Shown here: positions 18,665 through 27,116 of the stretch, piece by piece
How positions within the stretch are numbered: the stretch's first letter is position 1
How the letters are laid out: each line of letters starts with the position of its first letter
Assembly (NCBI RefSeq): GCF_000012825.1
Contig: NC_009614.1
Location: 2,480,001-2,544,000 of the forward strand
DNA: 64,000 bases
Direction: 5' to 3'
DNA from: Phocaeicola vulgatus ATCC 8482
Lineage (GTDB): Bacteria > Bacteroidota > Bacteroidia > Bacteroidales > Bacteroidaceae
Notes under the pieces: generated by a model
What the model saw: the letters and a program-made list of their open reading frames with translations, nothing else
Database searches by the model: none
Told to the model about the DNA's origin: nothing
Position numbers and translations under genes: made by a program

Positions 18665-19024
18665 TTAGTCTAGATCAGGAATTTGGGTTAGTTTGGCATC
18701 TGCCCATAAATGTTCCAGATTATAAAAATTTCTTGTTTCCGGCAAAAAGACATGTACCAGTACATCACTGTAGTCCATTGCAACCCATTCTGCGTTTCTC
18801 AGTCCGTCTATTCCCGTAGGTTTGTCATTTATTTCTTTATGTACATATTCCTTGACTGAGTCAACGATAGCTGTAACTTGACTTGGGGAATTACCTTGAC
18901 AGATTACGAAATAGCTGCAAATGGTATCATTAATGGCGGTGAGGTCCGCTATTACAATGTTTTTACCTTTCTTTTCTTGAATGCCTTCTGTTATTTTTTT
19001 TACTAAAGTCTCTGCTTCGTTCAT
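18665..19024 (-). CDS. rsfS: Ribosomal silencing factor RsfS
   Basis: A 119-residue protein of the RsfS/Iojap family that binds ribosomal protein L14 and blocks subunit joining in starved cells. Family features are visible: YFVICQGNSPSQVTAI, the EWVAMDYSDVLVHVF core and the FYNLEHLW end. It is the first gene of rsfS-ftsH-cdsA. Confidence 0.95.
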   Translation of the reverse strand: MNEAETLVKKITEGIQEKKGKNIVIADLTAINDTICSYFVICQGNSPSQVTAIVDSVKEYVHKEINDKPTGIDGLRNAEWVAMDYSDVLVHVFLPETRNFYNLEHLWADAKLTQIPDLD

Positions 19025-19076
19025 TATAATGTTATTAACAACTGATTATTCTAATATATGTATTTACAACAATGCA

Positions 19077-19107
19077 CAAAGATACTTGGTTTTCTCATTC
19101 TAGCGAA
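19077..19107 (-). promoter_or_regulatory. Promoter of rsfS-ftsH-cdsA
   Basis: On the minus strand TTCG (19107-19104) and a perfect -7 box TATCTTTG (19084-19077) are separated by 19 bp. The leader is about 45 bases. Confidence 0.55.
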
Positions 19108-19275
19108 AAAATGTGCATTAAATATATTCGGTTTTTGTTTTTTTTAGTTAGAGAATCTTTTTATTGTTATGTTAAGTCTAGAATGATGATACACGGTCAA
19201 GAAGGATAAGGAAGGCCGGAAAAGAAGGCAAATGGAGAAAAAAAGAATCTTGATTAGAAAAAAAAGCTTCAAAAA

Positions 19276-19306
19276 TTTGTGGATTAAATAAAAAGCCGTA
19301 TCTTTG
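19276..19306 (+). promoter_or_regulatory. tRNA-Gln promoter (fully canonical)
   Basis: TTTG (19276-19279), a 19-bp spacer and TATCTTTG (19299-19306) match the Bacteroides sigma-ABfr consensus at every defined base. It is the best promoter in the window and lies about 40 bases before the tRNA. Confidence 0.8.
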
Positions 19307-19344
19307 CAGCGTCAAAATCAAAACGGGTGTTTTGATAGGAAAAT

Positions 19345-19415
19345 TGGGATATGGTGTAATGGTAACACAACAGATTCTGGTCCTGTTTTTCCAGGTTCGA
19401 ATCCTGGTATCCCAA
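19345..19415 (+). tRNA. tRNA-Gln (anticodon CTG)
   Basis: A 71-base cloverleaf. The acceptor stem TGGGATA pairs with TATCCCA, the D arm is GTGT-ACAC, the anticodon loop TTCTGGT gives CTG, and the T arm is CCAGG-TTCGAAT-CCTGG. The anticodon stem has one A-C mismatch next to the loop. No CCA is encoded. It has its own promoter and is followed by the perfect palindrome at 19439-19474 with a T tract. Confidence 0.93.
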
Positions 19416-19438
19416 CAGACAAATCACTTGTCAAAGAC

Positions 19439-19478
19439 AAAGATCTTCTAAAATTATAATTTTAGAAGATCTTTTTTT
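19439..19478 (+). terminator. tRNA-Gln terminator
   Basis: A perfect 36-bp palindrome (19439-19474, core GATCTTCTAAAATTA and its inverse) runs straight into a T tract. Confidence 0.85.
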
Positions 19479-19510
19479 ATTTTGTGTTGGTTATCTTAAG
19501 AATTAGTAGT

Positions 19511-19566
19511 GTTATATGAAAAAAAGAGTCTAACGCAAATGCGTTAGACTCTTTTTTTCATATAAC
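19511..19566. terminator. Perfect 27-bp inverted repeat, bidirectional terminator
   Basis: Arms 19511-19537 and 19540-19566 are perfectly complementary over 27 bp with only two bases between them. The GC-rich centre (TCTAACGCA) is flanked by A and T runs, so it acts as a strong terminator for the DUF349 gene on the minus strand and as a second stop for the tRNA. Confidence 0.85.
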
Positions 19567-19571
19567 TGTTT

Positions 19572-21380
19572 TTATTCGTTTTTCATTGATTGGTCGATCA
19601 CCTCAATTTTTTTCAAGATCAATTCTAGGTCTGCTTTGAGTTTTTCCACTTTACGATTCATTTCCGTAACCAAACTGCTACCTTTTTTGGAAGAACTGGT
19701 CAAGAAGCCCAAGTTGTTCTCGTATGTTTGAATTTCATTCTTCATGTTTTCGTAAGCACGAACCAGTTTTTCGCGTTCACGATAAAGGTTGCCTTCCTTG
19801 CTGATGGTTGATTTAAAATTGCTTAATTTTTTCTGTGATGCGGAAAGATTCAGCTTGTCAAACAACTTGTCGATGACACCATGATATTGCTTGTACAGTT
19901 TATCTTTTTCTTTAAACGGTACATGACCGATGCCGTTCCATTCTTTCATTAATTCTCGAATGGCGTTTCCCGCATCCTCTTCCGGTGTTTCCTGTGCGTC
20001 AATTGCATTTAATTTTTCAATGATCGCCTTTTTCTGAACCATGTTTTCCTGTTCAACCGAGCGTTGTGAAGAAGTCGCCTTGTTCTTTTGCTCGAAGAAA
20101 TAATCACATGCGGCAATGAATCGTTTCCATACGGCATCCGAATACTTTTTAGGTACAGGACCGATTGTTTTCCATTCCTTTTGTAATTTGCTTAGAATAT
20201 CAGCAGTTGCTTTCCAGTCTGTGCTTTCTTTTAGTGCTTCTGCTTTTTCACATAATGCTTTCTTCTTTTCCAGATTGCCTGCCATACTTTCCTTGATGGA
20301 TTTGAAGAACTCGGCTTTGCGTTTGAAAAACTCATCACAAGCGGCACGGAAACGTTCGAATATCTTCACGTTCATTTTTTGAGGTGCGTAACCAATTGTT
20401 TTCCATTTAGCTTGCAAAGCAATGATTTCCTGAGTTTTGTTTTCCCAGTCTTGGAAAGTAGTGAACGTATCGTATTCCATCGCTTCCACAATTTCACAGA
20501 TTACGGTCTTTTCATCCAAATTACGTTGCTCTTTTTCTTTTAAGGCTTCGAAATGTTGCTGGTGACGACGGTTTACGGCTGTAGAGGCAGTTTTGAACCG
20601 GGTCCATATATCTTCGCGCAATTCTTTTGCAACAGGACCCGTATTCCGGAATTCCTGATGTAACTTTTGTAATTGGTGGAAAGCGGAAATCACATCTTCT
20701 TCATCAGCCAATTTCTCTGCGGCTTCACAGAGATGAGTTTTTATTTCAAGATTCTTTTTAAAATCATACTCACGGAATTCATTGTTCAGCTTTATCAAGT
20801 CATAGAACTTTTCTGCATAGTGCTGATAATTTTTCCATAGTTCATTTACCTTGGCAGCCGGCACCTGTTTTATATCGTTCCATTCCTGTTGCAGTTTCTT
20901 GAATTCATTGTATGCTTTGTTGGCATCTTCGGGAGATTCGGCAAGTTCTTTCAAGCGGTCGATAATGGCGAGCTTTTTCACCAGGTTATCTTCTTTTTCT
21001 TTATCTTGTTCTGCTTGTATGGCGCTTCTTTTCTCTTTGATAGAGCTCATGATATCTTTGAAACGGCTTTCAGCATCGTCCGGTTGGGGAATAAATGCCT
21101 CAGGAGCACCTCCGCCATCAATAAATGCCTTACGGGCGGCTTCTTGCTCAGCCTTGTGCAGCTTGTAGAAGTTCTGTTTCAATAAATCCAACTCTTGTTT
21201 GTCTGCATTGCAGGCGTCTTCGTTGATTTCTTTTAAACGTTCGATGACCTCTTCTTTCGTTTGTTTAGGTACATACGTAGCGTTATTTTCTTCTGCAGTA
21301 GCGGAAGATGATACCAAAGTTTCAGATGTCTGTTCCACTGGAACTTCGGTTAAAGGGCGGATAGTTTCATTCGAGTCCAT
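19572..21380 (-). CDS. DUF349 repeat protein, helical and highly charged
   Basis: A 602-residue protein without signal peptide or membrane segment, built mainly of charged helices. At least five copies of the DUF349 pattern are visible, each near LQxEWxxIGxVP followed about ten residues later by WxRFxxACDxFF; copies 3 and 4 are the clearest (IGYAPQ and IGPVPKK). The C-terminal 100 residues look like a coiled coil. The family has no established biochemical role. It is monocistronic, with the 27-bp palindrome as terminator and a repeat-bearing gap upstream. Confidence 0.85.
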   Translation of the reverse strand: MDSNETIRPLTEVPVEQTSETLVSSSATAEENNATYVPKQTKEEVIERLKEINEDACNADKQELDLLKQNFYKLHKAEQEAARKAFIDGGGAPEAFIPQPDDAESRFKDIMSSIKEKRSAIQAEQDKEKEDNLVKKLAIIDRLKELAESPEDANKAYNEFKKLQQEWNDIKQVPAAKVNELWKNYQHYAEKFYDLIKLNNEFREYDFKKNLEIKTHLCEAAEKLADEEDVISAFHQLQKLHQEFRNTGPVAKELREDIWTRFKTASTAVNRRHQQHFEALKEKEQRNLDEKTVICEIVEAMEYDTFTTFQDWENKTQEIIALQAKWKTIGYAPQKMNVKIFERFRAACDEFFKRKAEFFKSIKESMAGNLEKKKALCEKAEALKESTDWKATADILSKLQKEWKTIGPVPKKYSDAVWKRFIAACDYFFEQKNKATSSQRSVEQENMVQKKAIIEKLNAIDAQETPEEDAGNAIRELMKEWNGIGHVPFKEKDKLYKQYHGVIDKLFDKLNLSASQKKLSNFKSTISKEGNLYREREKLVRAYENMKNEIQTYENNLGFLTSSSKKGSSLVTEMNRKVEKLKADLELILKKIEVIDQSMKNE

Positions 21381-21526
21381 CGTATAGATTTTTAAAGTAA
21401 GCGTTTTTGTTATAACAACAATTTACAAATTAAAAGAAATAAATTAGAACTTCATACTGTTTTTCCCGATTTTTTTAGGAAAATCCTTAAAAGTGGAGAA
21501 AATAGGAGAATCAAGGGGGATAAATG

Positions 21527-21633
21527 CACTGCAGATTACATAGATTCATACAGATTCTCTTTTATTGTGATTCTTTGCCGGTTTCTGTGTGAATCTGTTT
21601 TTCTCTGAATTTCAATCTATGTAATCTGTAGTG
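21527..21633. repeat. REP-like inverted pair (CACAGATT family), copy 2
   Basis: The outer arms 21527-21546 and 21614-21633 match at 19 of 20 inverted positions (core CAGATTACATAGATT). A second inner pair CAGATTC / GAATCTG lies within. It belongs to the same family as 6524-6598 and ends 7 bases from the mgtE stop codon. Confidence 0.75.
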
Positions 21634-21640
21634 AAATGTG

Positions 21641-22981
21641 TCAGGATAGTAATACGGTGATGCCCATATAAAGCATCATACCTATAATGTCATTGGTGAT
21701 GGATATGAACGGACCTGTAGCGATGGCCGGATCTATTTTTAGTTTTTCCAGTGTCATAGGAACCAGGGTCCCAAAGATGGAAGCGAACATGACTACTGCA
21801 AACAGGCTGAATGAAACCGAATAAGTCACGGTGGCACTTGCCCCGAAACGGATGAAATTATAGATATATACCAGCATAGAAATAATAGTAGCATTGATTA
21901 CGGCCACTACAGATTCCTTTACTATTTGTTTCCAGGTGTTTTGGGCATCCAGCGAGCTGTTTGCCAGTCCTTGTACGATAAGTGCCGAGGACTGTGTTCC
22001 CACATTCCCCCCTGTTCCGCCGATAAGGGGGATGTAGAGGGCCATTTCGGGATGTGCGGCAAAAGTGCTGTCAAAGTTGCCCAGAATCATGGAGTTTCCT
22101 ATTCCGCCTATCATGCCGATGAGCAGCCAGGGCAGACGGGCTGTAGTCTGGCGGAATACATTATCGTCTGTTTCCACGTCTTGTGACAAACCTGATGCCA
22201 GCTGGTAGTCGCGCTCAGCCTGTTCACGTACTTCGTCCATCACATCGTCTACCGTAATCCGTCCTACCAGGCGTCCGATACTGTCCACTACCGGAACGGC
22301 GACCAGGTCATATTTTTCAATGATTTGTACCACTTCGTCTATAGGGGTATCTACATGGACGGATATCGGTTCTTTCCTCATCACGTGCTTCACTTTGGAT
22401 ACGGAAGGGCTGGTGATCATTTTCTTCAACGGGAACACACCGCGCAGCCGCTGGTCATCGTCTACTACATATACATAATAGATTTCGTCCATATCTTCCG
22501 CCTGGATGCGCATTTCCTTCAGACATTCGGGCATACTCCAGTTTTCGTTTACGATTACCATTTCGGTACCCATCAATCCACCGGCAGTGTCTTCGTCATA
22601 TTTCAACAAATCGACAATATCTCCGGCTTGTTCTATGTCTTCAATGTGTGAGAGGACTTCTTCTTGTTTGTCCTCGTCCATTTCACGGATAATGTCCACG
22701 GCATCATCCGAATCCATGTAGTCAACGAACCGTTTGGCGATTGTTTCAGAGGGAAGGATTTCCAGGAATTCCTTACGGGCGTCTTCGTCCATTTCGATAA
22801 GGACATCGGCGGCAGTCTCATTGTCCAGTAACAGGTATATGAACCGTGCTTCTTCCGCATCCAGTTCATTGCACAGCTCTGCTATGTCGGCAGGATGCAG
22901 TCCGGCAAGCAAGTCCTTCAGTTGCTCTGAGTCTTTTTGCTCGATCAGCTGCTCTACTTTTTCTAATTCCTCTTTATTCAT
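21641..22981 (-). CDS. mgtE: Magnesium transporter MgtE
   Basis: A 446-residue Mg2+ channel. The acidic N domain (about 1-125) and two CBS domains (about 130-250) form the cytosolic Mg2+ sensor. The C-terminal third has five hydrophobic helices with the pore signature GGNVGTQSSALIVQGLA. The length matches the family. It lies 31 bases after rsmA and is probably cotranscribed. Confidence 0.95.
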   Translation of the reverse strand: MNKEELEKVEQLIEQKDSEQLKDLLAGLHPADIAELCNELDAEEARFIYLLLDNETAADVLIEMDEDARKEFLEILPSETIAKRFVDYMDSDDAVDIIREMDEDKQEEVLSHIEDIEQAGDIVDLLKYDEDTAGGLMGTEMVIVNENWSMPECLKEMRIQAEDMDEIYYVYVVDDDQRLRGVFPLKKMITSPSVSKVKHVMRKEPISVHVDTPIDEVVQIIEKYDLVAVPVVDSIGRLVGRITVDDVMDEVREQAERDYQLASGLSQDVETDDNVFRQTTARLPWLLIGMIGGIGNSMILGNFDSTFAAHPEMALYIPLIGGTGGNVGTQSSALIVQGLANSSLDAQNTWKQIVKESVVAVINATIISMLVYIYNFIRFGASATVTYSVSFSLFAVVMFASIFGTLVPMTLEKLKIDPAIATGPFISITNDIIGMMLYMGITVLLS

Positions 22982-23012
22982 CCTATTCTTCCGTTAATAT
23001 AATAAATAGGTG

Positions 23013-23855
23013 TTATTCTTTCTTGTTTGTTCCTTTCCGGGCGATATCATTGCTATAGACAATATCCGTCTTGTTTTTCAGCGCCGCTTCCACCTGGTTG
23101 GTCAGTTCGATAAACTCTTGTACAGACAACTGTTCCGGGCGTTTGTTGAAAATGGGGTCTGCGCTCAATGGGTTCTCTTTGTCTAAAATGGAAGAAATAG
23201 AGTTTCTCAAAGTTTTACGCCGTTGGTTGAATGTTGTTTTTACAATGAGCTTGAACAATTTTTCATTGCATCCCAGTTCCGTCGTTTCATTGCGTGTCAT
23301 ACGGATGACCGCACTTTTCACCTTGGGAGGCGGATTGAATACATGTTCGTGTACGGTGAACAGGTATTCTACTTTGTACCAGGCTTGTATCAGGATACTG
23401 AGAATGCCGTATGTCTTGCTTCCGGGACCGGCGGCAATGCGTTCGGCCACTTCTTTTTGGATCATTCCGGTACAACAGGGTATCAGGTCTTTGTAATCCA
23501 GCATTTTAAAGAATATCTGGCTGGATATATTATAAGGATAGTTGCCGGTCAGGACAAAAGGTTTTCCGTCAAATAATTTTTCGAGGTTCAGTTTCAAGAA
23601 GTCGTCTTCAATGATATTATCTTCCAGGGCAGGGAAGTTCTCACGGAGATAGGCTACAGATTCATAGTCCAGTTCCACCACTTTTACCGGACGGTTTTTC
23701 TGCATAATAAACTGGGTTAGTACCCCCATCCCCGGTCCTACTTCCAGAATTGGCAAGTCAGGGCACACGTCTACCGTATCGGCTATATCTTTTGCAATAC
23801 TGAGATCTTTCAAGAAGTGTTGTCCTAGAAATTTTTTTGGCTTTACTAATCCCAT
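23013..23855 (-). CDS. rsmA: 16S rRNA (A1518/A1519-N6,N6)-dimethyltransferase
   Basis: A 280-residue methyltransferase that dimethylates two adenines at the 3' end of 16S rRNA and acts in late 30S assembly. It starts KPKKFLGQHFLKD, then the SAM motif EVGPGMGVLT (about 38-47) and the catalytic TGNYPYNISSQIF (about 105-117). It leads an rsmA-mgtE unit. Its promoter faces that of the flippase gene. Confidence 0.97.
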   Translation of the reverse strand: MGLVKPKKFLGQHFLKDLSIAKDIADTVDVCPDLPILEVGPGMGVLTQFIMQKNRPVKVVELDYESVAYLRENFPALEDNIIEDDFLKLNLEKLFDGKPFVLTGNYPYNISSQIFFKMLDYKDLIPCCTGMIQKEVAERIAAGPGSKTYGILSILIQAWYKVEYLFTVHEHVFNPPPKVKSAVIRMTRNETTELGCNEKLFKLIVKTTFNQRRKTLRNSISSILDKENPLSADPIFNKRPEQLSVQEFIELTNQVEAALKNKTDIVYSNDIARKGTNKKE

Positions 23856-23903
23856 TCCGTTATTTTTCTATCGTTAATAAATAGGTTTATTTCGCTAAGA
23901 TAG

Positions 23904-23911
23904 TATCTTTG
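23904..23911 (+). promoter_or_regulatory. -7 box of the flippase-pepD unit
   Basis: TATCTTTG on the plus strand is a perfect -7 box about 43 bases before the TTG start at 23954. It faces the rsmA box only 7 bases away. Confidence 0.5.
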
Positions 23912-23918
23912 CATCGTG

Positions 23919-23949
23919 CAAAGGTAAACATTCTAAATTAATATACACA
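23919..23949 (-). promoter_or_regulatory. rsmA-mgtE promoter
   Basis: On the minus strand TGTG (23949-23946) and TACCTTTG (23926-23919) are 19 bp apart. The box is the mirror of the one at 23904-23911, so the two cannot be occupied at the same time. Confidence 0.55.
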
Positions 23950-23953
23950 GATT

Positions 23954-24958
23954 TTGGAACGAACTCGATTAAAAAAGATTATAAATAAAGGTTTGCAGAT
24001 TGCATTTCCGTTATTTTTGGGGGCAGCGATACTGATATGGATGTATCACGGATTCAATTTTTCCCGGGTGTGGGAGGTCTTGGATGGAGGAATGAACTAT
24101 GGGTGGATGTTAGTGTCATTAGTGTTTGGTGTGTTTAGCCATATTTTTCGTGGCTGGCGGTGGAAGCTTACGCTGGCTCCGTTGGGCGAGCATCCCAAAA
24201 CATCCGATTGTGTGTATGCCATCTTTGTGTCTTATGCCGCCAACTTGGTTGTTCCCCGTGTAGGTGAGATTTCCCGTTGCGGGGTGTTGGCTAAATATGA
24301 TGGTACATCTTTTTCCAAATCGCTGGGTACGGTGGTTACGGAACGGCTGATTGATACGCTGTGTGTGTCGTTGATTACAGGGGTAACTCTTATAATGCAG
24401 GCAAGGGTATTCGATACTTTTTTTAAAGAAACCGGCACGGATACCACGGTTTTGGCACAGGTATTTACTTCGGGGCATTTCTATATCACTATCGTCTGTG
24501 TGCTGGCCGTATTGGTGCTGGCTTTTTTTCTGATCAGGAATGTGACGGTCTTTGCTAAGGTGAAAGGCATTCTCCATAATGTATGGGTCGGTGTACTGTC
24601 TTTGCGTCATGTAAAGCGGATGCCTCTGTTCATTCTTTATACCGTCGGTATCTGGACTTGCTATTTCCTGCAATTCTATGTTTCTTTCTTTTGTTTCGAT
24701 TTTTCCGATAATTTGGGAGTGATGGCGGGACTGGTCATGTTTGCTGTAGGTAGCATTGCGGTAGTAGTTCCGACTCCTAATGGGGCGGGTCCGTGGCATT
24801 TTGCTGTCATAACGATGATGATGCTCTATGGAGTGGGAAAAGAAGATGCGGGAATTTTTGCCTTATTAGTGCATGGAATACAAACTTTTTTATTAATTTT
24901 GTTGGGTATATATGGATTAGCGGCTTTGCCGTTCACAAATAAAACTAAGAAGTTATGA
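23954..24958 (+). CDS. Flippase-like membrane protein (lysylphosphatidylglycerol synthase TM-type, UPF0104)
   Basis: A 334-residue integral membrane protein with about eight hydrophobic helices. The family signature is visible in RGWRWKLTLAPLG (about 67-79), LVVPRVGEISRCGVLAKYDG (about 97-116) and the C-terminal VPTPNGAGPWHF. These proteins share the N-terminal membrane part of MprF, which moves lipids, but lack its synthase domain, so a lipid or isoprenoid-linked substrate is a family-level guess. The only start before a stop codon is a TTG at 23954, since the next ATG falls inside the first helix. Its end overlaps pepD by 4 bases. Confidence 0.85.
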   Translation: MERTRLKKIINKGLQIAFPLFLGAAILIWMYHGFNFSRVWEVLDGGMNYGWMLVSLVFGVFSHIFRGWRWKLTLAPLGEHPKTSDCVYAIFVSYAANLVVPRVGEISRCGVLAKYDGTSFSKSLGTVVTERLIDTLCVSLITGVTLIMQARVFDTFFKETGTDTTVLAQVFTSGHFYITIVCVLAVLVLAFFLIRNVTVFAKVKGILHNVWVGVLSLRHVKRMPLFILYTVGIWTCYFLQFYVSFFCFDFSDNLGVMAGLVMFAVGSIAVVVPTPNGAGPWHFAVITMMMLYGVGKEDAGIFALLVHGIQTFLLILLGIYGLAALPFTNKTKKL

Positions 24959-26415
24959 GTACAATTCTCTCTCTCGCTCCGCAGAATGTGTGGAAGCATT
25001 TCTATTCATTGACTCAGGTTCCCCGCCCTTCGGGTTACTTGAAGAAAGTGCAAGAGTTCTTGCTGAACTTTGGAAAAAGTGTAGGCGTAGAGTCATTCCA
25101 GGACGAAGCCGGTAATATCATTTACCGTAAGCCTGCCACTCCGGGGATGGAAAACCGTAAGAAGGTGATTCTTCAGGCTCACATGGACATGGTTCCTCAG
25201 AAGAATAACGATACAGTGCATGATTTTGAAAATGATCCTATCGAGACTTACATTGACGGAGATTGGGTGAAAGCTAAAGGCACGACTTTGGGAGCCGATG
25301 ATGGCATGGGTGTTGCCGCTATCATGGCTATCATGGAAGACAAGACGCTGAAACATGGTCCGTTGGAAGCACTGATTACTGCCGACGAAGAAACCGGTAT
25401 GTTCGGTGCGTTCGGTTTGAAGCCGGGAACGGTAGACGGTGATATTCTGTTGAATCTGGATTCGGAAGAAGAAGGAGAATTGTATATCGGTTGTGCAGGC
25501 GGTGAAGACCTGACAGCAGTGTTGGAATATAAAGAAGTGGAAACAGATCCGGCTGACATTGCTTTGAAAGTTACCTTGAAAGGGCTGCGCGGTGGTCATT
25601 CAGGATTGGAAATAAATGAAGGACGTGCCAATGCCAACAAGCTGATGGCTCGTTTCATGAACCAGGTGATAACTTACGATGAGGCTTGCCTGGTGTCCTG
25701 GCAAGGTGGCAATATGCGTAATGCCATTCCTCGTGAATGTGAAGTGGTCATTACGGTTCCGGCTGAAGAAGAAGCGGACGTACTGGAATTTGTGCAGGAG
25801 TGCGAAGCATTGTGGAATGAAGAATATCATGTACACGAAACACCGATCAGCTTCAAGGCAGAACGGGTGGAATTGCCTGCGATGATGGTTCCCGATGAAA
25901 TTAAAGATAATCTGGTGGATGCCATTTATGCTTGTCAGAATGGAGTGATGCGTATGATTCCTACTATCCCCGATACCGTGGAAACCTCTTCCAATCTGGC
26001 TATCGTTTCTATAGGTGGTGGCAAGGCGGAGATAAAAATCCTGGCCCGCAGTTCACGCGATTCAATGAAGGATTATCTGAATACTGCATTGGAAAGCTGT
26101 TTCTCTATGGCAGGTATGGAAGTAACCCGTTCAGGTGGTTATTCAGGCTGGGAACCCAATGTGGATTCTCCTATTCTGAAAGCCATGAAGGAGTCTTATA
26201 AGGCACAATTCGGTACGGAACCTGCTGTGAAAGTGATTCATGCCGGCTTGGAATGCGGTATCATCGGTGCGGTGGTTCCGGGATTGGATATGATTTCTTT
26301 CGGTCCTACCTTGCGTTCTCCTCACTCACCGGATGAACGCTGCTTTATTCCTTCTGTAGGCAAGTTCTATGATTTCGTAGTAGCTACGTTGGAAAATACG
26401 CCGGTAAAAGAATAG
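24955..26415 (+). CDS. pepD: Aminoacyl-histidine dipeptidase (M20C)
   Basis: A 486-residue zinc dipeptidase that cuts Xaa-His dipeptides such as carnosine in the cytoplasm. Metal-binding motifs are seen in LQAHMDMVPQ (about 80), GADDGMGVAA (about 115), DEETGMFGA (about 146) and the C-terminal HAGLECG and SPHSPDE. Length is normal for PepD. It overlaps the flippase gene by ATGA and is followed by a terminator at 26441. Confidence 0.95.
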   Translation: MSTILSLAPQNVWKHFYSLTQVPRPSGYLKKVQEFLLNFGKSVGVESFQDEAGNIIYRKPATPGMENRKKVILQAHMDMVPQKNNDTVHDFENDPIETYIDGDWVKAKGTTLGADDGMGVAAIMAIMEDKTLKHGPLEALITADEETGMFGAFGLKPGTVDGDILLNLDSEEEGELYIGCAGGEDLTAVLEYKEVETDPADIALKVTLKGLRGGHSGLEINEGRANANKLMARFMNQVITYDEACLVSWQGGNMRNAIPRECEVVITVPAEEEADVLEFVQECEALWNEEYHVHETPISFKAERVELPAMMVPDEIKDNLVDAIYACQNGVMRMIPTIPDTVETSSNLAIVSIGGGKAEIKILARSSRDSMKDYLNTALESCFSMAGMEVTRSGGYSGWEPNVDSPILKAMKESYKAQFGTEPAVKVIHAGLECGIIGAVVPGLDMISFGPTLRSPHSPDERCFIPSVGKFYDFVVATLENTPVKE

Positions 26416-26440
26416 TCTTTAATATCTTATAAAGATTTCG

Positions 26441-26474
26441 GGCGCGGATGATAGGGATTTCGTCCGCGCCTTTC
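26441..26474. terminator. Terminator between convergent pepD and guaD
   Basis: GGCGCGGA (26441-26448) pairs with TCCGCGCC (26463-26470), followed by TTTC. It is the only GC-rich stem in this AT-rich gap. Confidence 0.75.
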
Positions 26475-26476
26475 TA

Positions 26477-26944
26477 TTAATACTCCACTTTGTCACTTTT
26501 CTCTGTCCATTGTTGGAATGCCTTTATCGCCTCTTCCGCCAAAAGAACTTCGGAAGGCAGCTTGCGTGCCGAAGGTTTCAGGCTTAACTCATCATAGATA
26601 AAAGAGTCGTCAAACCCTATATTCTTGGCATCCGTCTTGTTGTTTGCATAATACATTTTATCCAGCCGTGCCCAGTAAATGGCTCCCAGACACATGGGAC
26701 ACGGTTCACACGAAGTATAAATTTCACATCCGCTCAAGTTGAATGTTCCCAGTTTGCTTGCCGCCGCACGGATGGCGCTGACTTCCGCATGGGCGGTAGG
26801 GTCGCATTGTGAGGTGACACGATTGGCTCCGGTCGCAATGATTTCACCATCTTTGGCAATTACGGCTCCAAAGGGTCCGCCGCCGTTTGCCACATTCTCT
26901 ATAGAAAGCTCAATGGCTTTCCGCATTAATTCTTCTTTCTTCAT
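26477..26944 (-). CDS. guaD: Guanine deaminase (cytidine deaminase fold)
   Basis: A 155-residue zinc deaminase. The zinc and catalytic motifs are HAEVSAI (about 52-58) and SCEPCPMC (about 81-88). The overall length and the KVEY C-terminus resemble the GuaD type that turns guanine into xanthine, rather than TadA, which deaminates tRNA adenosine. The distinction is by overall similarity, so a general nucleoside deaminase is the cautious name. A -7 box sits about 27 bases upstream. Confidence 0.82.
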   Translation of the reverse strand: MKKEELMRKAIELSIENVANGGGPFGAVIAKDGEIIATGANRVTSQCDPTAHAEVSAIRAAASKLGTFNLSGCEIYTSCEPCPMCLGAIYWARLDKMYYANNKTDAKNIGFDDSFIYDELSLKPSARKLPSEVLLAEEAIKAFQQWTEKSDKVEY

Positions 26945-26970
26945 AGTGGTTCTATTTCTTTAGTACAGAG

Positions 26971-26978
26971 CAAATATA
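26971..26978 (-). promoter_or_regulatory. -7 box of guaD
   Basis: The minus strand reads TATATTTG, a perfect TAnnTTTG, giving a leader of about 20 bases. Confidence 0.45.
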
Positions 26979-27116
26979 CGATATTTCCGGCTATATATGC
27001 GGGAGAGGGCTTATTTTATTCGGAAACTGCCGCTTCATGTGTACACTTGTCGGTTTCTGCTACCATTGAGGTGATTATCAGTGCCTCCGGGGACATTGCC
27101 CTGTTTTTTGTTTCAG

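Larger units (their letters stand above)
19025..19344. other. Divergent promoter region of rsfS and tRNA-Gln
   Basis: About 320 bases without a gene. It holds the rsfS promoter (19077-19107) and the tRNA-Gln promoter (19276-19306). The stretch between them is AT-rich and I see no open frame or repeat in it. Confidence 0.6.
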
